Of a stretch of 64,000 nucleotides of DNA, positions 42,315 to 50,726 are shown piece by piece. The stretch is from contig NZ_JAUSZA010000001.1 of the NCBI RefSeq assembly GCF_030817215.1, positions 2,082,501 through 2,146,500 on the forward strand, read 5' to 3'. The notes below the pieces were generated by a model that saw only the letters and a program-made list of their open reading frames with translations, ran no database searches and was not told where the DNA came from. The stretch is from Paenibacillus sp. V4I3 (GTDB lineage Bacteria > Bacillota > Bacilli > Paenibacillales > NBRC-103111). Made by a program: the position numbers and the translations under genes. Position 1 is the stretch's first letter, and the number at the start of each line of letters is the position of its first letter.

Positions 42315-43658
42315 ATGAACAAAATAATAGAAGCAGATATCGTCGTTGTAGGCGGAGGTCCAGCCGGTGTCAACGCAGCCATTGCGGCAGGACGGAGCGG
42401 GGCTAAGACGGTATTGATAGAGAAATACGGCTTTATTGGCGGGATGTCAACCGCTGCGCTTGTTTATCCATGGATGACATTTCATACAACAGATGGCAAG
42501 CAAGTCATAAAAGGACTTGCGCAAGAGATAATCGACCGCCTCATAGCAATGAATGCATCCCCCGGCCATCTTCGGGACACGGTGGGCTTTGTTAATACAA
42601 TTACCCCATATCACGCTGAGATTTATAAAGTGCTTGCTGTTGATATGTTGAAAGAAGCGGGTGTTAAGCTTCTATTCCATAGCTTTGTTGATCATGTAGA
42701 GACCGTCGACAACCGTATCCAGTCCGTACAATTAACGTCCAAGTCGGGTAGAATTGATGTGAAGGGCAAAGTATTTATCGATACAACAGGAGATGCGGAT
42801 CTTGCTTATTTATCAGGAGCACCTTGTTTACAAGGGCGTGACGGTGATAAACTCACTCAACCGATGACGATGAAATTTCGGATGCGCGGTGTGGATTTGG
42901 CAGTCGTCAAACAGTACATGATCGACCATCCAGATGAATTTTATAAAAAGACACCGATTGATGAGCTTGCTAATCTGCCTTTATCTGGTGTTTTGGGTTA
43001 TTACAAGCACTGGAAGGAAGCGAACCTGCCGATTAATCGAGATCAGGTGCTCTTCTTCACAGGTCCTGAAGCCGACGAAGTACTGGTCAACACTACGCGT
43101 GTACAAGGGCTCGACGGGACTAATGTTGAGGATTTGACAGAAGCTGAAGAACTGGGTCGTAAGCAGGTATTGATGGTAGCAGAGTTCATGAAGAACAACC
43201 TGCCTGGCTTCGAAAAAGCCTCGATTTCATCCGTAGGCGCTCAAATCGGTATTCGTGAGACGCGCCGAATTGATGGTCAGTATGCTCTACAGGTTGACGA
43301 TGTCGTGCAAGGACGCCATTTTGAAGATGTTATCGCACGCAGCGGCTATCCGATCGACATTCACGACCCATCCGGCAAAGGTGTGACTGCTGCTTGGGTC
43401 GAAGGTGACGGAGCATACGACATCCCATACCGCTGCCTGCTGCCGCAAAAAATCGAGAACCTGCTGACCGCAGGGCGCTGTATCTCAACGACGCATGAAG
43501 CACTAGCAACAACACGTCTCACTCCAAGCTGTATGGCAACAGGGCAAGCAGCCGGTTCAGCAGCAGGACTTGCTGTTAAGCATGGTATGCAACCTGCGAA
43601 AATTGATATTGCGGAGCTGCAATCTGTTCTCGTTCAAGGCGGAGCGGTGTTGAAGTAG
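42315..43658 (+). CDS. FAD-dependent oxidoreductase (FAD_oxidored type)
   Basis: A 447-residue flavoprotein. The N-terminus IVVVGGGPAGVNAAIAAGRS is the Rossmann FAD motif, followed by VLIEKYGFIGGMSTAALVYP. Near the C-terminus are GAQIGIRETRRIDGQYALQV, IPYRCLLPQKIENLLTAGRC and ALATTRLTPSCMATGQAAGS, which match the FAD_oxidored (PF12831) family of Gram-positive sugar-catabolic loci. Substrate unknown. GGGAGC lies before the ATG. Control by the divergent LacI regulator is likely. Confidence 0.9.
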   Translation: MNKIIEADIVVVGGGPAGVNAAIAAGRSGAKTVLIEKYGFIGGMSTAALVYPWMTFHTTDGKQVIKGLAQEIIDRLIAMNASPGHLRDTVGFVNTITPYHAEIYKVLAVDMLKEAGVKLLFHSFVDHVETVDNRIQSVQLTSKSGRIDVKGKVFIDTTGDADLAYLSGAPCLQGRDGDKLTQPMTMKFRMRGVDLAVVKQYMIDHPDEFYKKTPIDELANLPLSGVLGYYKHWKEANLPINRDQVLFFTGPEADEVLVNTTRVQGLDGTNVEDLTEAEELGRKQVLMVAEFMKNNLPGFEKASISSVGAQIGIRETRRIDGQYALQVDDVVQGRHFEDVIARSGYPIDIHDPSGKGVTAAWVEGDGAYDIPYRCLLPQKIENLLTAGRCISTTHEALATTRLTPSCMATGQAAGSAAGLAVKHGMQPAKIDIAELQSVLVQGGAVLK

Positions 43659-43813
43659 CAAAAGGCCTTCTCAGCGAAAGCAGAGTAGCCTCCCCGCCGA
43701 ATAGGGGCGGAAAAGGCGCTTAAATGCTAACAACTGTATGCCCACCTCCAAATAAGGGAACACTTCTACTTACATGCTGCAAGACTACATGTGAGAAAAG
43801 GTGGGAATTCCTT

Positions 43814-44038
43814 ATGCTTTTATATCAGTTAACGCAATGGTTTGAAGAGCGCACCACCCTGCAAAAGGCTTTGCAAAATGGAGCAGCTGAAAGTACTGGA
43901 GAATTGCAACAAAGAATGCAAGAAGTCGAAGATCAGCTGTATTCCCATGCCGAACGCTGGAAAAATGCGATTCAGGAAGCCTCCTATTTGCAGTTTCCTT
44001 ATGAGAATCCTCAGTTGGATGATGATATGGTTCTTTAG
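43814..44038 (+). CDS. hypothetical small helical protein
   Basis: A 74-residue acidic protein, mostly helical with coiled-coil potential (TTLQKALQNGAAESTGELQQ, QEVEDQLYSHAERW). I do not recognise the family. The ATG at 43814 has AAAAGGTGGGA upstream; an open frame extends back to 43724 but includes Cys-rich residues with no support. It lies 91 bp before the radical SAM gene in the same direction. Function unknown. Confidence 0.6.
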   Translation: MLLYQLTQWFEERTTLQKALQNGAAESTGELQQRMQEVEDQLYSHAERWKNAIQEASYLQFPYENPQLDDDMVL

Positions 44039-44129
44039 TCTTCTTGGGAGGGCTTACCTTTGTATTTCCTCGGTTTTCGTGTAGAATTAGATTGTACGAA
44101 AAACGAGAACAGAACGAGGTTTTTTGATA

Positions 44130-45893
44130 ATGAAAGTACTTGTATCCACACTTAATGCCAAATTCATTCATACATCCTTGGCCTTACGCTATCTGAAAGC
44201 GTTCTGCGAGAAGGATTTTGACGTTGAAATTACAGAATATACGATCAAAGACCCAGTCATGAACGTCGTTTCGGACATTTACCAAAAGGCCCCGGATGTA
44301 TTGGGTTTTTCTTGTTATATTTGGAACATTGAAGAAACGATTACGATTATTAAAATGATCAAAAAGATTCGGCCAGATCTCCTGATCATGCTTGGCGGCC
44401 CCGAAGTCTCCTATGATACCGAGTACTGGATGAATCGCATTCCTGAGGTCGATTTCATTGTGATGGGCGAAGGGGAAGAGACCTTCCACCAACTGCTGAC
44501 GGAAATTTCAACGACTCGCAAATATCATTTTGTTTATGGACTGGCTTATCGCAAAGGCGAGGAAATCGTACTGATGCCGGGCAGACCTAAGCTGAAGCTG
44601 GACGATATCCCGTCTCCGCATCGTTTTGCAGAAGATGTGCCAAGTCTGGCTAATCGTGTTGTGTATTTCGAGACGAGCCGTGGCTGCCCTTTCTCTTGCC
44701 AATTCTGCTTGTCGAGTATTGAGGTCGGTGTGCGGTATTTTGATATGGAACGCACCAAGTCAGACCTGCTGTACTTAATTGACTCCGGCGCAAAGCTAAT
44801 CAAGTTCGTGGATCGGACGTTTAATATTAAGCGTGATTATGCTATGGAAATCTTTGAGTTCCTCATTGCCAATCATCGCGGCACCGTGTTCCAGTTTGAG
44901 ATTACTGCGGACATCATGCGTCCAGAAGTACTAGATTACCTAGCAGAGAATGCCCCTCCGGGTACATTCCGCTTCGAGATCGGGGTTCAATCTACGAATG
45001 ACACGACCAATGATTTGGTGCAGCGCAGGCAGAATTTTTTCAAGCTGAGCCGTACGGTATCTAAGGTGAAAAATAGTCTGAAAATCGATCAGCATCTCGA
45101 TCTTATCGCCGGCTTGCCGGAAGAGGATTATAATTCGTTCCGCAAAACGTTTAACGATGTCTTTGAACTAGGTCCGGAAGAATTGCAGCTTGGATTCCTG
45201 AAAATGCTGCGCGGCACGGGTATGCGCAATGACGCGCATAAATACGGCTACGTCTACATGGACCACGCGCCATATGAGATTCTCGGCAATGACATTCTGC
45301 CGTTCACTGATTTGATTCGCATCAAACGGGTGGAGGATGTTCTGGAGAAATATTGGAACGCGCACCGCATGGATCATACGGTCAAATATTTAATCGCCAA
45401 AGAATTCGCTTCTGCGTTTGATTTTTTTCAAGAGTTCGGCGACTTCTGGGAAGGCCGCGGTTGGCAGAAGATTGGGCATCAGCTCGAGGATCTGTTTACC
45501 CGTTTGCGCGACTTCCTGATGCATCGTGAAACGATAAACATGCACGTCATTGAAGGCTTGATGAAGCTGGATTATTTCCTGGGTCATAAATATAAGCCGC
45601 GCAAAATCTGGTGGGACTTCACCTTGGAGAAGTCCGAGCAGAACGCACACCTAAGGCTGCTGGCTGAGCAGCCTGAGCTCGTCAGCGGCGACTTCCAGAG
45701 CCTCCGTATCAATGAAAAAGATCTCCACAAGCACGCGATGCTTGAGGTGCTACCCTTCACTTTGCAGACGTATCTGCAGAGCGGAGAGATCGACGAAAGC
45801 AGCAAAGAGCTGCTTGTTGTTCACTTCCCGCCGGACGCGCAGCAGCCGGCCAGCTATTACACCATGCCTCTGCAGCAAGTGGCAGCCGTATAA
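44130..45893 (+). CDS. B12-binding-domain radical SAM protein (DUF4080 type)
   Basis: A 587-residue radical SAM enzyme. Residues 1-130 look like a cobalamin-binding Rossmann domain (KVLVSTLNAKFIHTSLALRY, VLGFSCYIWNIEETITIIKM, LLIMLGGPEVSYD). The radical SAM core starts about 180 with RGCPFSCQFCLSS, a CxxxCxxC cluster site. The C-terminal part (LQLGFLKMLRGTGMRNDAHK, GDFWEGRGW) matches the DUF4080 tail. Substrate unknown; many relatives are annotated but not characterised. The ATG at 44130 is 10 nt after GAGG. A terminator follows. Confidence 0.9.
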   Translation: MKVLVSTLNAKFIHTSLALRYLKAFCEKDFDVEITEYTIKDPVMNVVSDIYQKAPDVLGFSCYIWNIEETITIIKMIKKIRPDLLIMLGGPEVSYDTEYWMNRIPEVDFIVMGEGEETFHQLLTEISTTRKYHFVYGLAYRKGEEIVLMPGRPKLKLDDIPSPHRFAEDVPSLANRVVYFETSRGCPFSCQFCLSSIEVGVRYFDMERTKSDLLYLIDSGAKLIKFVDRTFNIKRDYAMEIFEFLIANHRGTVFQFEITADIMRPEVLDYLAENAPPGTFRFEIGVQSTNDTTNDLVQRRQNFFKLSRTVSKVKNSLKIDQHLDLIAGLPEEDYNSFRKTFNDVFELGPEELQLGFLKMLRGTGMRNDAHKYGYVYMDHAPYEILGNDILPFTDLIRIKRVEDVLEKYWNAHRMDHTVKYLIAKEFASAFDFFQEFGDFWEGRGWQKIGHQLEDLFTRLRDFLMHRETINMHVIEGLMKLDYFLGHKYKPRKIWWDFTLEKSEQNAHLRLLAEQPELVSGDFQSLRINEKDLHKHAMLEVLPFTLQTYLQSGEIDESSKELLVVHFPPDAQQPASYYTMPLQQVAAV

Positions 45894-45896
45894 TCG

Positions 45897-45936
45897 AAGC
45901 CTCGCTCCCCGTACGAATAGGGAGTGGGGCTTTTTA
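45897..45936 (+). terminator. terminator after the radical SAM gene
   Basis: AAGCCTCGCTCCC pairs with GGGAGTGGGGCTT (two mismatches), followed by TTTT. Confidence 0.85.
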
Positions 45937-46078
45937 GCTTAGCCCGGATAATATGGTTTAATCAAGATTCCGCCTTCCTATATCGAATGTATGAACGGAA
46001 ATTCTGATCCGCAGGTTTGGACGATATAGCTTCATGAACCTTTTTACATCCCATCGAAGGATTTCCCTGAAAAATCCA

Positions 46079-46165
46079 TTGACCACAGGTAAGGTTCAGT
46101 GATAAGATTGAAAAAATTTACCTATGGATCAAAAATAAATGAGAGACTTTGAGCTACGCTCAAAG
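46079..46165 (+). promoter_or_regulatory. promoter and leader hairpin before the IMPDH gene
   Basis: TTGACC (46079-46084) and TAAGAT (46103-46108) are 18 bp apart, a weak sigma-A promoter. In the leader, CTTTGAGC-TAC-GCTCAAAG (46147-46165) is a perfect 8-bp hairpin ending 10 nt before the AGGAGG site, where it could influence translation. Confidence 0.45.
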
Positions 46166-46192
46166 ATCCCTATATTAGGAGGAAATCGTAAA

Positions 46193-47692
46193 GTGGCTAC
46201 GTATTACTTAGAACCATCCCGTACGTTTAGTGAATTTTTGTTGATTCCTAATCTTACAACGAAGGAATGTACACCGGCGAATGTGAAGCTTAAGACACCA
46301 TTAGTTAAATTCAATAAAGGCGAGGAGCCTGCGATCTCGCTCAATATCCCGTTTTCATCTGCTGTCATGCAGGCCGTATCCGATCATGGAATGGCAATTG
46401 CTTTGGCGCGGAGTGGCGGGATTTCATTTATTTTTGGCTCGCAATCGATTGAAGAAGAAGCACTTATGGTGCGTAAAGTAAAAGGGTACAAGGCAGGATT
46501 TGTAGTTAGCCGCTCCAACTTAACTCCTCAGCATACGCTAAGTGATGTACTGGCGTTGAAAGAAGAAACAGGTCATTCTACGGTTGCCATTACCGACGAT
46601 GGTACAGCGAATGGCAAATTGCTTGGTATTGTAACGGGGCGTGATTATCGGACAAGTCGCGACCCTCTGGATCGCCAAATCCATCATTTTATGACGCCTT
46701 TTGATAAATTGATTTATGGCAAAGCAGGAATTACTTTATCGGAAGCAAATAACTTAATTTGGGATCATAAGCTGAATTGTTTACCAATTGTGGATGAGCA
46801 TCGGAAGCTCGACACTCTCGTTTTCCGCAAGGATTATGATGAGCACAAAGAAAATCCGATGGAGCTTTTAGACGGCAACAAAAGCTATATTGTTGGTGCG
46901 GGAATTAATACGAAGGATTACAAAGAGAGAGTGCCTGCGCTTGTTGAAGCGGGAGTAGACATTCTGGTCATCGATTCTTCGGACGGTTATAGCGAATGGC
47001 AGCGGGAAACGGTTCAGTATGTGAAAGAGAATTTCAATGTGAAGATCGGTGCAGGTAACGTTGTAGACCGTGAAGGGTTCCTTTATCTTGTGGAATCAGG
47101 AGCGGACTTCATTAAAGTCGGTATCGGCGGCGGATCTATCTGTATCACTCGGGAGCAAAAGGGGATTGGTCGCGGACAAGCTTCTTCCCTCATGGAAGTT
47201 GTTGAAGCTAGAGACCAATACTTCAAAGAAACAGGTACCTACATTCCTATCTGTTCCGATGGTGGTATCGTACATGACTACCATATTACATTAGCTTTAG
47301 CGATGGGTGCTGACTTTGTTATGCTGGGCCGATATTTCGCGCGTTTCGATGAGAGCCCGACTAGAAAGCTAAAAGTTGGCAACAACTTCGTGAAAGAATA
47401 CTGGGGAGAAGGCTCCAATCGTGCCCGCAACTGGCAGCGTTATGATACGGGTGGCAAAAACAAGCTCCTGTTCGAGGAAGGTGTCGATTCGTACGTTCCT
47501 TATGCAGGAGGTCTGCAAGAGAACTTGGACAAGACGCTTGGCAAAATAAAGTCCACGATGTGCAACTGTGGATCATTAAGCTTGGACGAGCTGAAGAGCA
47601 AAGCGAGAATTGCGCTCGTTTCCGCAACCAGCCTTGTTGAAGGCGGAGCGCACGACGTTATTTTAAAAGAGAGCAGCTTATCCGAAGAATAA
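46193..47692 (+). CDS. guaB: IMP dehydrogenase family protein
   Basis: A 499-residue IMPDH-type protein. IMPDH oxidises IMP to XMP in GTP synthesis. Visible are [40 protein letters not shown], a CBS pair region at about 110-215 ([28 protein letters not shown]), [40 protein letters not shown] with the catalytic Cys, and [20 protein letters not shown]. The loop and C-terminus ([20 protein letters not shown]) differ from the usual Bacillus GuaB, so a second IMPDH or a related enzyme is possible. GTG 46193 has AGGAGG 10 nt upstream; an in-frame ATG 54 bp earlier includes the hairpin. Confidence 0.87.
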   Translation: MATYYLEPSRTFSEFLLIPNLTTKECTPANVKLKTPLVKFNKGEEPAISLNIPFSSAVMQAVSDHGMAIALARSGGISFIFGSQSIEEEALMVRKVKGYKAGFVVSRSNLTPQHTLSDVLALKEETGHSTVAITDDGTANGKLLGIVTGRDYRTSRDPLDRQIHHFMTPFDKLIYGKAGITLSEANNLIWDHKLNCLPIVDEHRKLDTLVFRKDYDEHKENPMELLDGNKSYIVGAGINTKDYKERVPALVEAGVDILVIDSSDGYSEWQRETVQYVKENFNVKIGAGNVVDREGFLYLVESGADFIKVGIGGGSICITREQKGIGRGQASSLMEVVEARDQYFKETGTYIPICSDGGIVHDYHITLALAMGADFVMLGRYFARFDESPTRKLKVGNNFVKEYWGEGSNRARNWQRYDTGGKNKLLFEEGVDSYVPYAGGLQENLDKTLGKIKSTMCNCGSLSLDELKSKARIALVSATSLVEGGAHDVILKESSLSEE

Positions 47693-47755
47693 TAGCTGAG
47701 AATAGGGGCTGTCTCTAAAGGGTGGGTAACACCTGAAAGACAGTTCCTCCTAACT

Positions 47756-47802
47756 AAACAAGCCTCCAAAACCACGATGAAATTGGTTTTGGAGGCTTGT
47801 TT
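47756..47802 (+). terminator. very stable terminator after the IMPDH gene
   Basis: A 19-bp perfect stem: AAACAAGCCTCCAAAACCA against TGGTTTTGGAGGCTTGTTT, with a 9-nt loop, followed by TCATTT. A smaller hairpin (CTGTCT / AGACAG, about 47710-47742) precedes it. Confidence 0.9.
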
Positions 47803-47838
47803 TCATTTCGAGGATCGCACTCTGCTTTTTGAGAGATA

Positions 47839-47953
47839 CTCAACTCAGCTGAGAGACGTCACTGTAACTCAACTTAACTGAGAGGAACCTCACTATAACT
47901 CAACTTTACTGAGAGAATACTTCATTTTATTTACTCTGTCTCGATTAACTGAG
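47839..47953. repeat. short palindromic repeats of the CTCA-N7-TGAG type
   Basis: CTCAACTCAGCTGAG (47839-47853), CTCAACTTAACTGAG (47868-47882) and CTCAACTTTACTGAG (47899-47913) are followed by a looser copy ending AACTGAG (47953). Spacing is 29 and 31 bp, then about 40. The series directly abuts array 3. Confidence 0.75.
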
Positions 47954-48135
47954 TTGTACATCATACAACAATGTTCCATCCTAATTCGATAAAAACGTAT
48001 TAAAGTTGCATTTTGTACAACAGTTTCGACTGATTTCCAAAGAAATCAACGTATTTAGGAGAAATTGTTGCACTCTTTACAACACTCCCTACTCTCAATT
48101 GCTTATTAAGCTACAATTGTTGTATTTTATACAAC
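47953..48135. repeat. array of four palindromes, 52-62-52 bp spacing (array 3)
   Basis: Four 17-nt elements GTTGYA-N5-TACAAC (third: GTTGCA-N5-TACAAC with TT before) are centred at 47961, 48013, 48075 and 48127. Elements 1 and 4 have perfect 6-bp stems; 2 and 3 have one mismatch. The region lies between convergent genes. The sequence is unrelated to arrays 1 and 2, but the spacing is the same. Confidence 0.85.
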
Positions 48136-48149
48136 GATCAAACACTTAG

Positions 48150-48365
48150 AGGGAGAGGGAAAGGGTAAGGGCCAAGGATAAGGCAAAGTCATAACAAAGT
48201 CAGAGCAAACCAGAGAAATCCAAAGCAGTCAGGATAAAATTAAAGTTAAAAGCAAAGTCAAGGTCAAAGTCAGAGCAAAGTCAATGCAAGCCAGAACAAA
48301 GCCAGAGCAGAGTCAAAACAAAGTCAAAGCAAAGTAAAAGTAAAATAAAAGTCAAAGCCAAAGGT
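48150..48365. repeat. purine-rich AAAGTC/AAAGCA low-complexity tract
   Basis: About 215 bp of imperfect hexamers such as AAAGTC, AGAGCA and AAAGCC on the plus strand, with almost no pyrimidine runs. No reading frame or gene is supported here. It lies downstream of manA, at the end of its transcript. Confidence 0.8.
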
Positions 48366-48406
48366 ACATTCCCTGTAAGCAATAGGATTTATCGCAAAAC
48401 GTACAA

Positions 48407-49372
48407 TTAAGGCAAGTAGCTGCGAATAACCGTCATGCTGCCTTCTAGTGCATAGCTGCCAAGATTGGCAGGAAGCAGGAAGCAGTCGCCTGGTTTCGTG
48501 GAGATGCTGCCATCGGCCCACTGGAGGGTTCCGTTACCGTCTGCAATAACGAGGATGACGAAGCTTTCTGGAGAAGTGCTTAGCTCCCATTTCGGTCCTA
48601 CAAGACCTTTTTCCACGGTAAAGAAAGGAGATTCGGCAAGCGTTAACCAAGTACCAGCTTCACTCAAATCTGTTTTCATGCGAGTGGAGCCGGAGCCTTC
48701 ATACGCGATAACGTTGAGCGAATCTTCAATATGAAGATCACGAGGCTTACCGTCCAGTCCAGGACGATTATAATCGTACAAACGATAGGTTGTATCGGAA
48801 TTTTGCTGAATCTCGGCAACTAGGACGCCAGCGCCAAGAGCATGGACAGTTCCTGCTGGGATGTAAAAGGAATCACCGGCTTCAACAGGCACTTCCTGTA
48901 AGCAGTCCAAAATGCGGTTCTCTGCAATTGCTTGAGCTAAGCTTTCACGTGTAACGCCTTCTTGCATGCCATATATAATTTTGGCGCCGGGCTTGGCATC
49001 AAGGATGTACCACATCTCTGTTTTGCCGAGCTCGCCGGAAGCCAAATTCTTGTAATGATCATTCGGATGTACTTGTACGGAAAGATCGTCTTCGCAATCC
49101 AATAACTTGATGAGTAGTGGGAAACGGCCGTTTTTCTCGGAAAATCCTTTCGTGCCGAACAACGTTTTGCCGTATTTCTCGCGAATTTCGTCTAGACCAA
49201 GGCCTGCTAATTCGCCATTAATAACCTTCGTCGTTCCATTCGGGTGATCGCCAATCATCCAGCCTTCGCCAATAGCGCCTTCTGGAAGCTGAAAACCAAA
49301 CTTTTCTAGGGCTCTTCCTCCCCAGACACGTTCTTTCATTTCAGGTTGAAATTGAAGCGGGTATGATTTCAC
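48407..49372 (-). CDS. manA: mannose-6-phosphate isomerase, class I
   Basis: ManA interconverts mannose-6-phosphate and fructose-6-phosphate with zinc, feeding the GDP-mannose branch (manC in this window). The 321 residues have RVWGGRALEKFGFQLPEG, IKLLDCEDDLSVQVHPNDHY (zinc His region), GKTEMWYILDAKPGAKIIYG, FYIPAGTVHALGAGVLVAEI and TTYRLYDYNRPG. The length is that of the short Bacillus ManA/Pmi type. The start is GTG at 49372 with GTAGGGA upstream. It is far from the glycan cluster and is followed by the low-complexity tract. Confidence 0.94.
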   Translation of the reverse strand: MKSYPLQFQPEMKERVWGGRALEKFGFQLPEGAIGEGWMIGDHPNGTTKVINGELAGLGLDEIREKYGKTLFGTKGFSEKNGRFPLLIKLLDCEDDLSVQVHPNDHYKNLASGELGKTEMWYILDAKPGAKIIYGMQEGVTRESLAQAIAENRILDCLQEVPVEAGDSFYIPAGTVHALGAGVLVAEIQQNSDTTYRLYDYNRPGLDGKPRDLHIEDSLNVIAYEGSGSTRMKTDLSEAGTWLTLAESPFFTVEKGLVGPKWELSTSPESFVILVIADGNGTLQWADGSISTKPGDCFLLPANLGSYALEGSMTVIRSYLP

Positions 49373-49447
49373 TAACTATCCCTACTTTCTTCTCTAATTT
49401 CTCCTACAAAAGAATGCTAATGCACTCTCTAGCATTATATCATGCGT

Positions 49448-50044
49448 CTACCTTTTTTCTAGAGCTAAGAGATAGGGAGCATTCGGGCTGGTATTCATGA
49501 ATTGGTATCGCAGCACCTGAAAGGCTGCGAGCGGAAGGCGCTGGGCCCAGTTTTCGACGGCCGCAGCTTCTTCCGAGCCTCCATCGTGTCCGCTGTAGAG
49601 CACGATGGTCACAATACCGCCTTTGCGGAGCAGGCGGAGGGCGGCATCGAGAGCAGGAATCGTGGATTCCTGCTTCGTAATGGTTGCCGGATCGGCGCCG
49701 GGCAGGTAGCCGAGATTGAATGTGACCGCGGCGACCTTGCCGTGGCGGTCCTGCGGCACAGCCGCCTCCATGAGCGCATGGCTGCATAGGCTCATGTGCA
49801 CACAAGAAGATGCGTCTGGAAGTTCTTTCTCCAGACGCATCTTTGTTTGATCCAGTGCTTGCTGCTGGATATCGAAGCCGTAAACGCTGCCGCGGGTGCC
49901 TACCAGCTTCGCTAAGAACAAGGCATCCACACCGTTTCCAAGGGTCGCGTCGACGACAGTATCGCCCGGCTGAGCCCGCTGATTAATAAGTTGATGAGCA
50001 AAACTTAGTACCGAAACAAAACCCATGCGATGAAAGCCCTCCAT
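49448..50044 (-). CDS. mnmM: tRNA U34 methyltransferase MnmM (YtqB-like)
   Basis: A 198-residue class I SAM methyltransferase of the rRNA_methylase (YtqB) family, now assigned in Bacillus to the last methyl step of mnm5U34 in tRNA. The SAM site is DTVVDATLGNGVDALFLAKL and VYGFDIQQQALDQT; AAVTFNLGYLPGADPATITK is the family catalytic region, and FMNTSPNAPYLLALEKR the end. It lies near a YtqA-type radical SAM gene (50727), as in B. subtilis, with a cytochrome gene inserted between. Stem and operon boundaries are not clear. Confidence 0.83.
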   Translation of the reverse strand: MEGFHRMGFVSVLSFAHQLINQRAQPGDTVVDATLGNGVDALFLAKLVGTRGSVYGFDIQQQALDQTKMRLEKELPDASSCVHMSLCSHALMEAAVPQDRHGKVAAVTFNLGYLPGADPATITKQESTIPALDAALRLLRKGGIVTIVLYSGHDGGSEEAAAVENWAQRLPLAAFQVLRYQFMNTSPNAPYLLALEKR

Positions 50045-50057
50045 GCTGCTTATACGA

Positions 50058-50651
50058 TCATTTTTTGTCTGCTAGCCATGCGGCTAGCACTTCGATTTCT
50101 TCGGATTTCAGTGCGCTTTTGAAAGGTGGCATATCGCCTTTACCTCCCATGATCTGCGCAATGATCTCATCCTTGGTTTTGTGCGAACCGACCTTCGTCA
50201 GGTTCGGCCCGAAGTCGCCTGCAAGCCCTGCCCCGTGGCAGGACATGCAGTTGTCCTTATACAGCACCTGCGCCTGCGCTGCGGTGCTGGTGCCGCCATC
50301 CGCAGGCTTAGCGGATGGGGATGGCGCCGCGCTGGCAGGCGCAGGCGTTGCAATCGGCGCCGGCTTCGCCGTAGCCGCCTCTTTCACTGCTGGCGTCGCC
50401 GCTGCAGCAGTCGGCTTCGCTGTCGCCGCTGCGCTCGGCTGCGGAGTGCTGCTTGCCGGTTGCTGCAGCGTAGCGGCTGCCGGTGTTGCCGTCGCTGCAG
50501 CAACCGGCGACGGACTTACTACCACCGTTGGTGACGTTGACGGCGCCACGGTACTCACTTCTACTGGTGTCGCCGGCTCCCCTCCACATCCAGCGATAAC
50601 TAGCATCATCCCAACAATGGCTGCTTGAGCCCGTTTCATCATCATGATCAT
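50058..50651 (-). CDS. membrane-anchored lipoprotein cytochrome c
   Basis: A 197-residue c-type cytochrome. The N-terminus ends in a lipobox (MMLVIAGCGG), so the Cys is lipidated and the protein sits outside on the membrane. A linker of about 90 residues rich in Ala/Pro/Thr/Ser follows. The C-terminal about 75 residues form a class I cytochrome c with CMSCH haem attachment at about 135 and MPPF for the axial Met. The layout is that of Gram-positive cytochrome c-551/CccB. Several starts (50651, 50645) are possible. The gene is GC-rich, and its linker is repetitive in sequence. Confidence 0.9.
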   Translation of the reverse strand: MIMMMKRAQAAIVGMMLVIAGCGGEPATPVEVSTVAPSTSPTVVVSPSPVAAATATPAAATLQQPASSTPQPSAAATAKPTAAAATPAVKEAATAKPAPIATPAPASAAPSPSAKPADGGTSTAAQAQVLYKDNCMSCHGAGLAGDFGPNLTKVGSHKTKDEIIAQIMGGKGDMPPFKSALKSEEIEVLAAWLADKK

Positions 50652-50726
50652 CCATCCCCTTTAGTCGTTCTACCTATATAAAGGAAACGGATAATAATCT
50701 ATTTTGGTTTTATAATTATCTTTTCT

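Noticed and set aside
50065-50628. 187-codon Ala/Gly-rich frame antisense to the cytochrome gene
   Set aside because: It mirrors the GC-rich Ala/Pro/Thr linker; the cytochrome strand has a lipobox and CxxCH.
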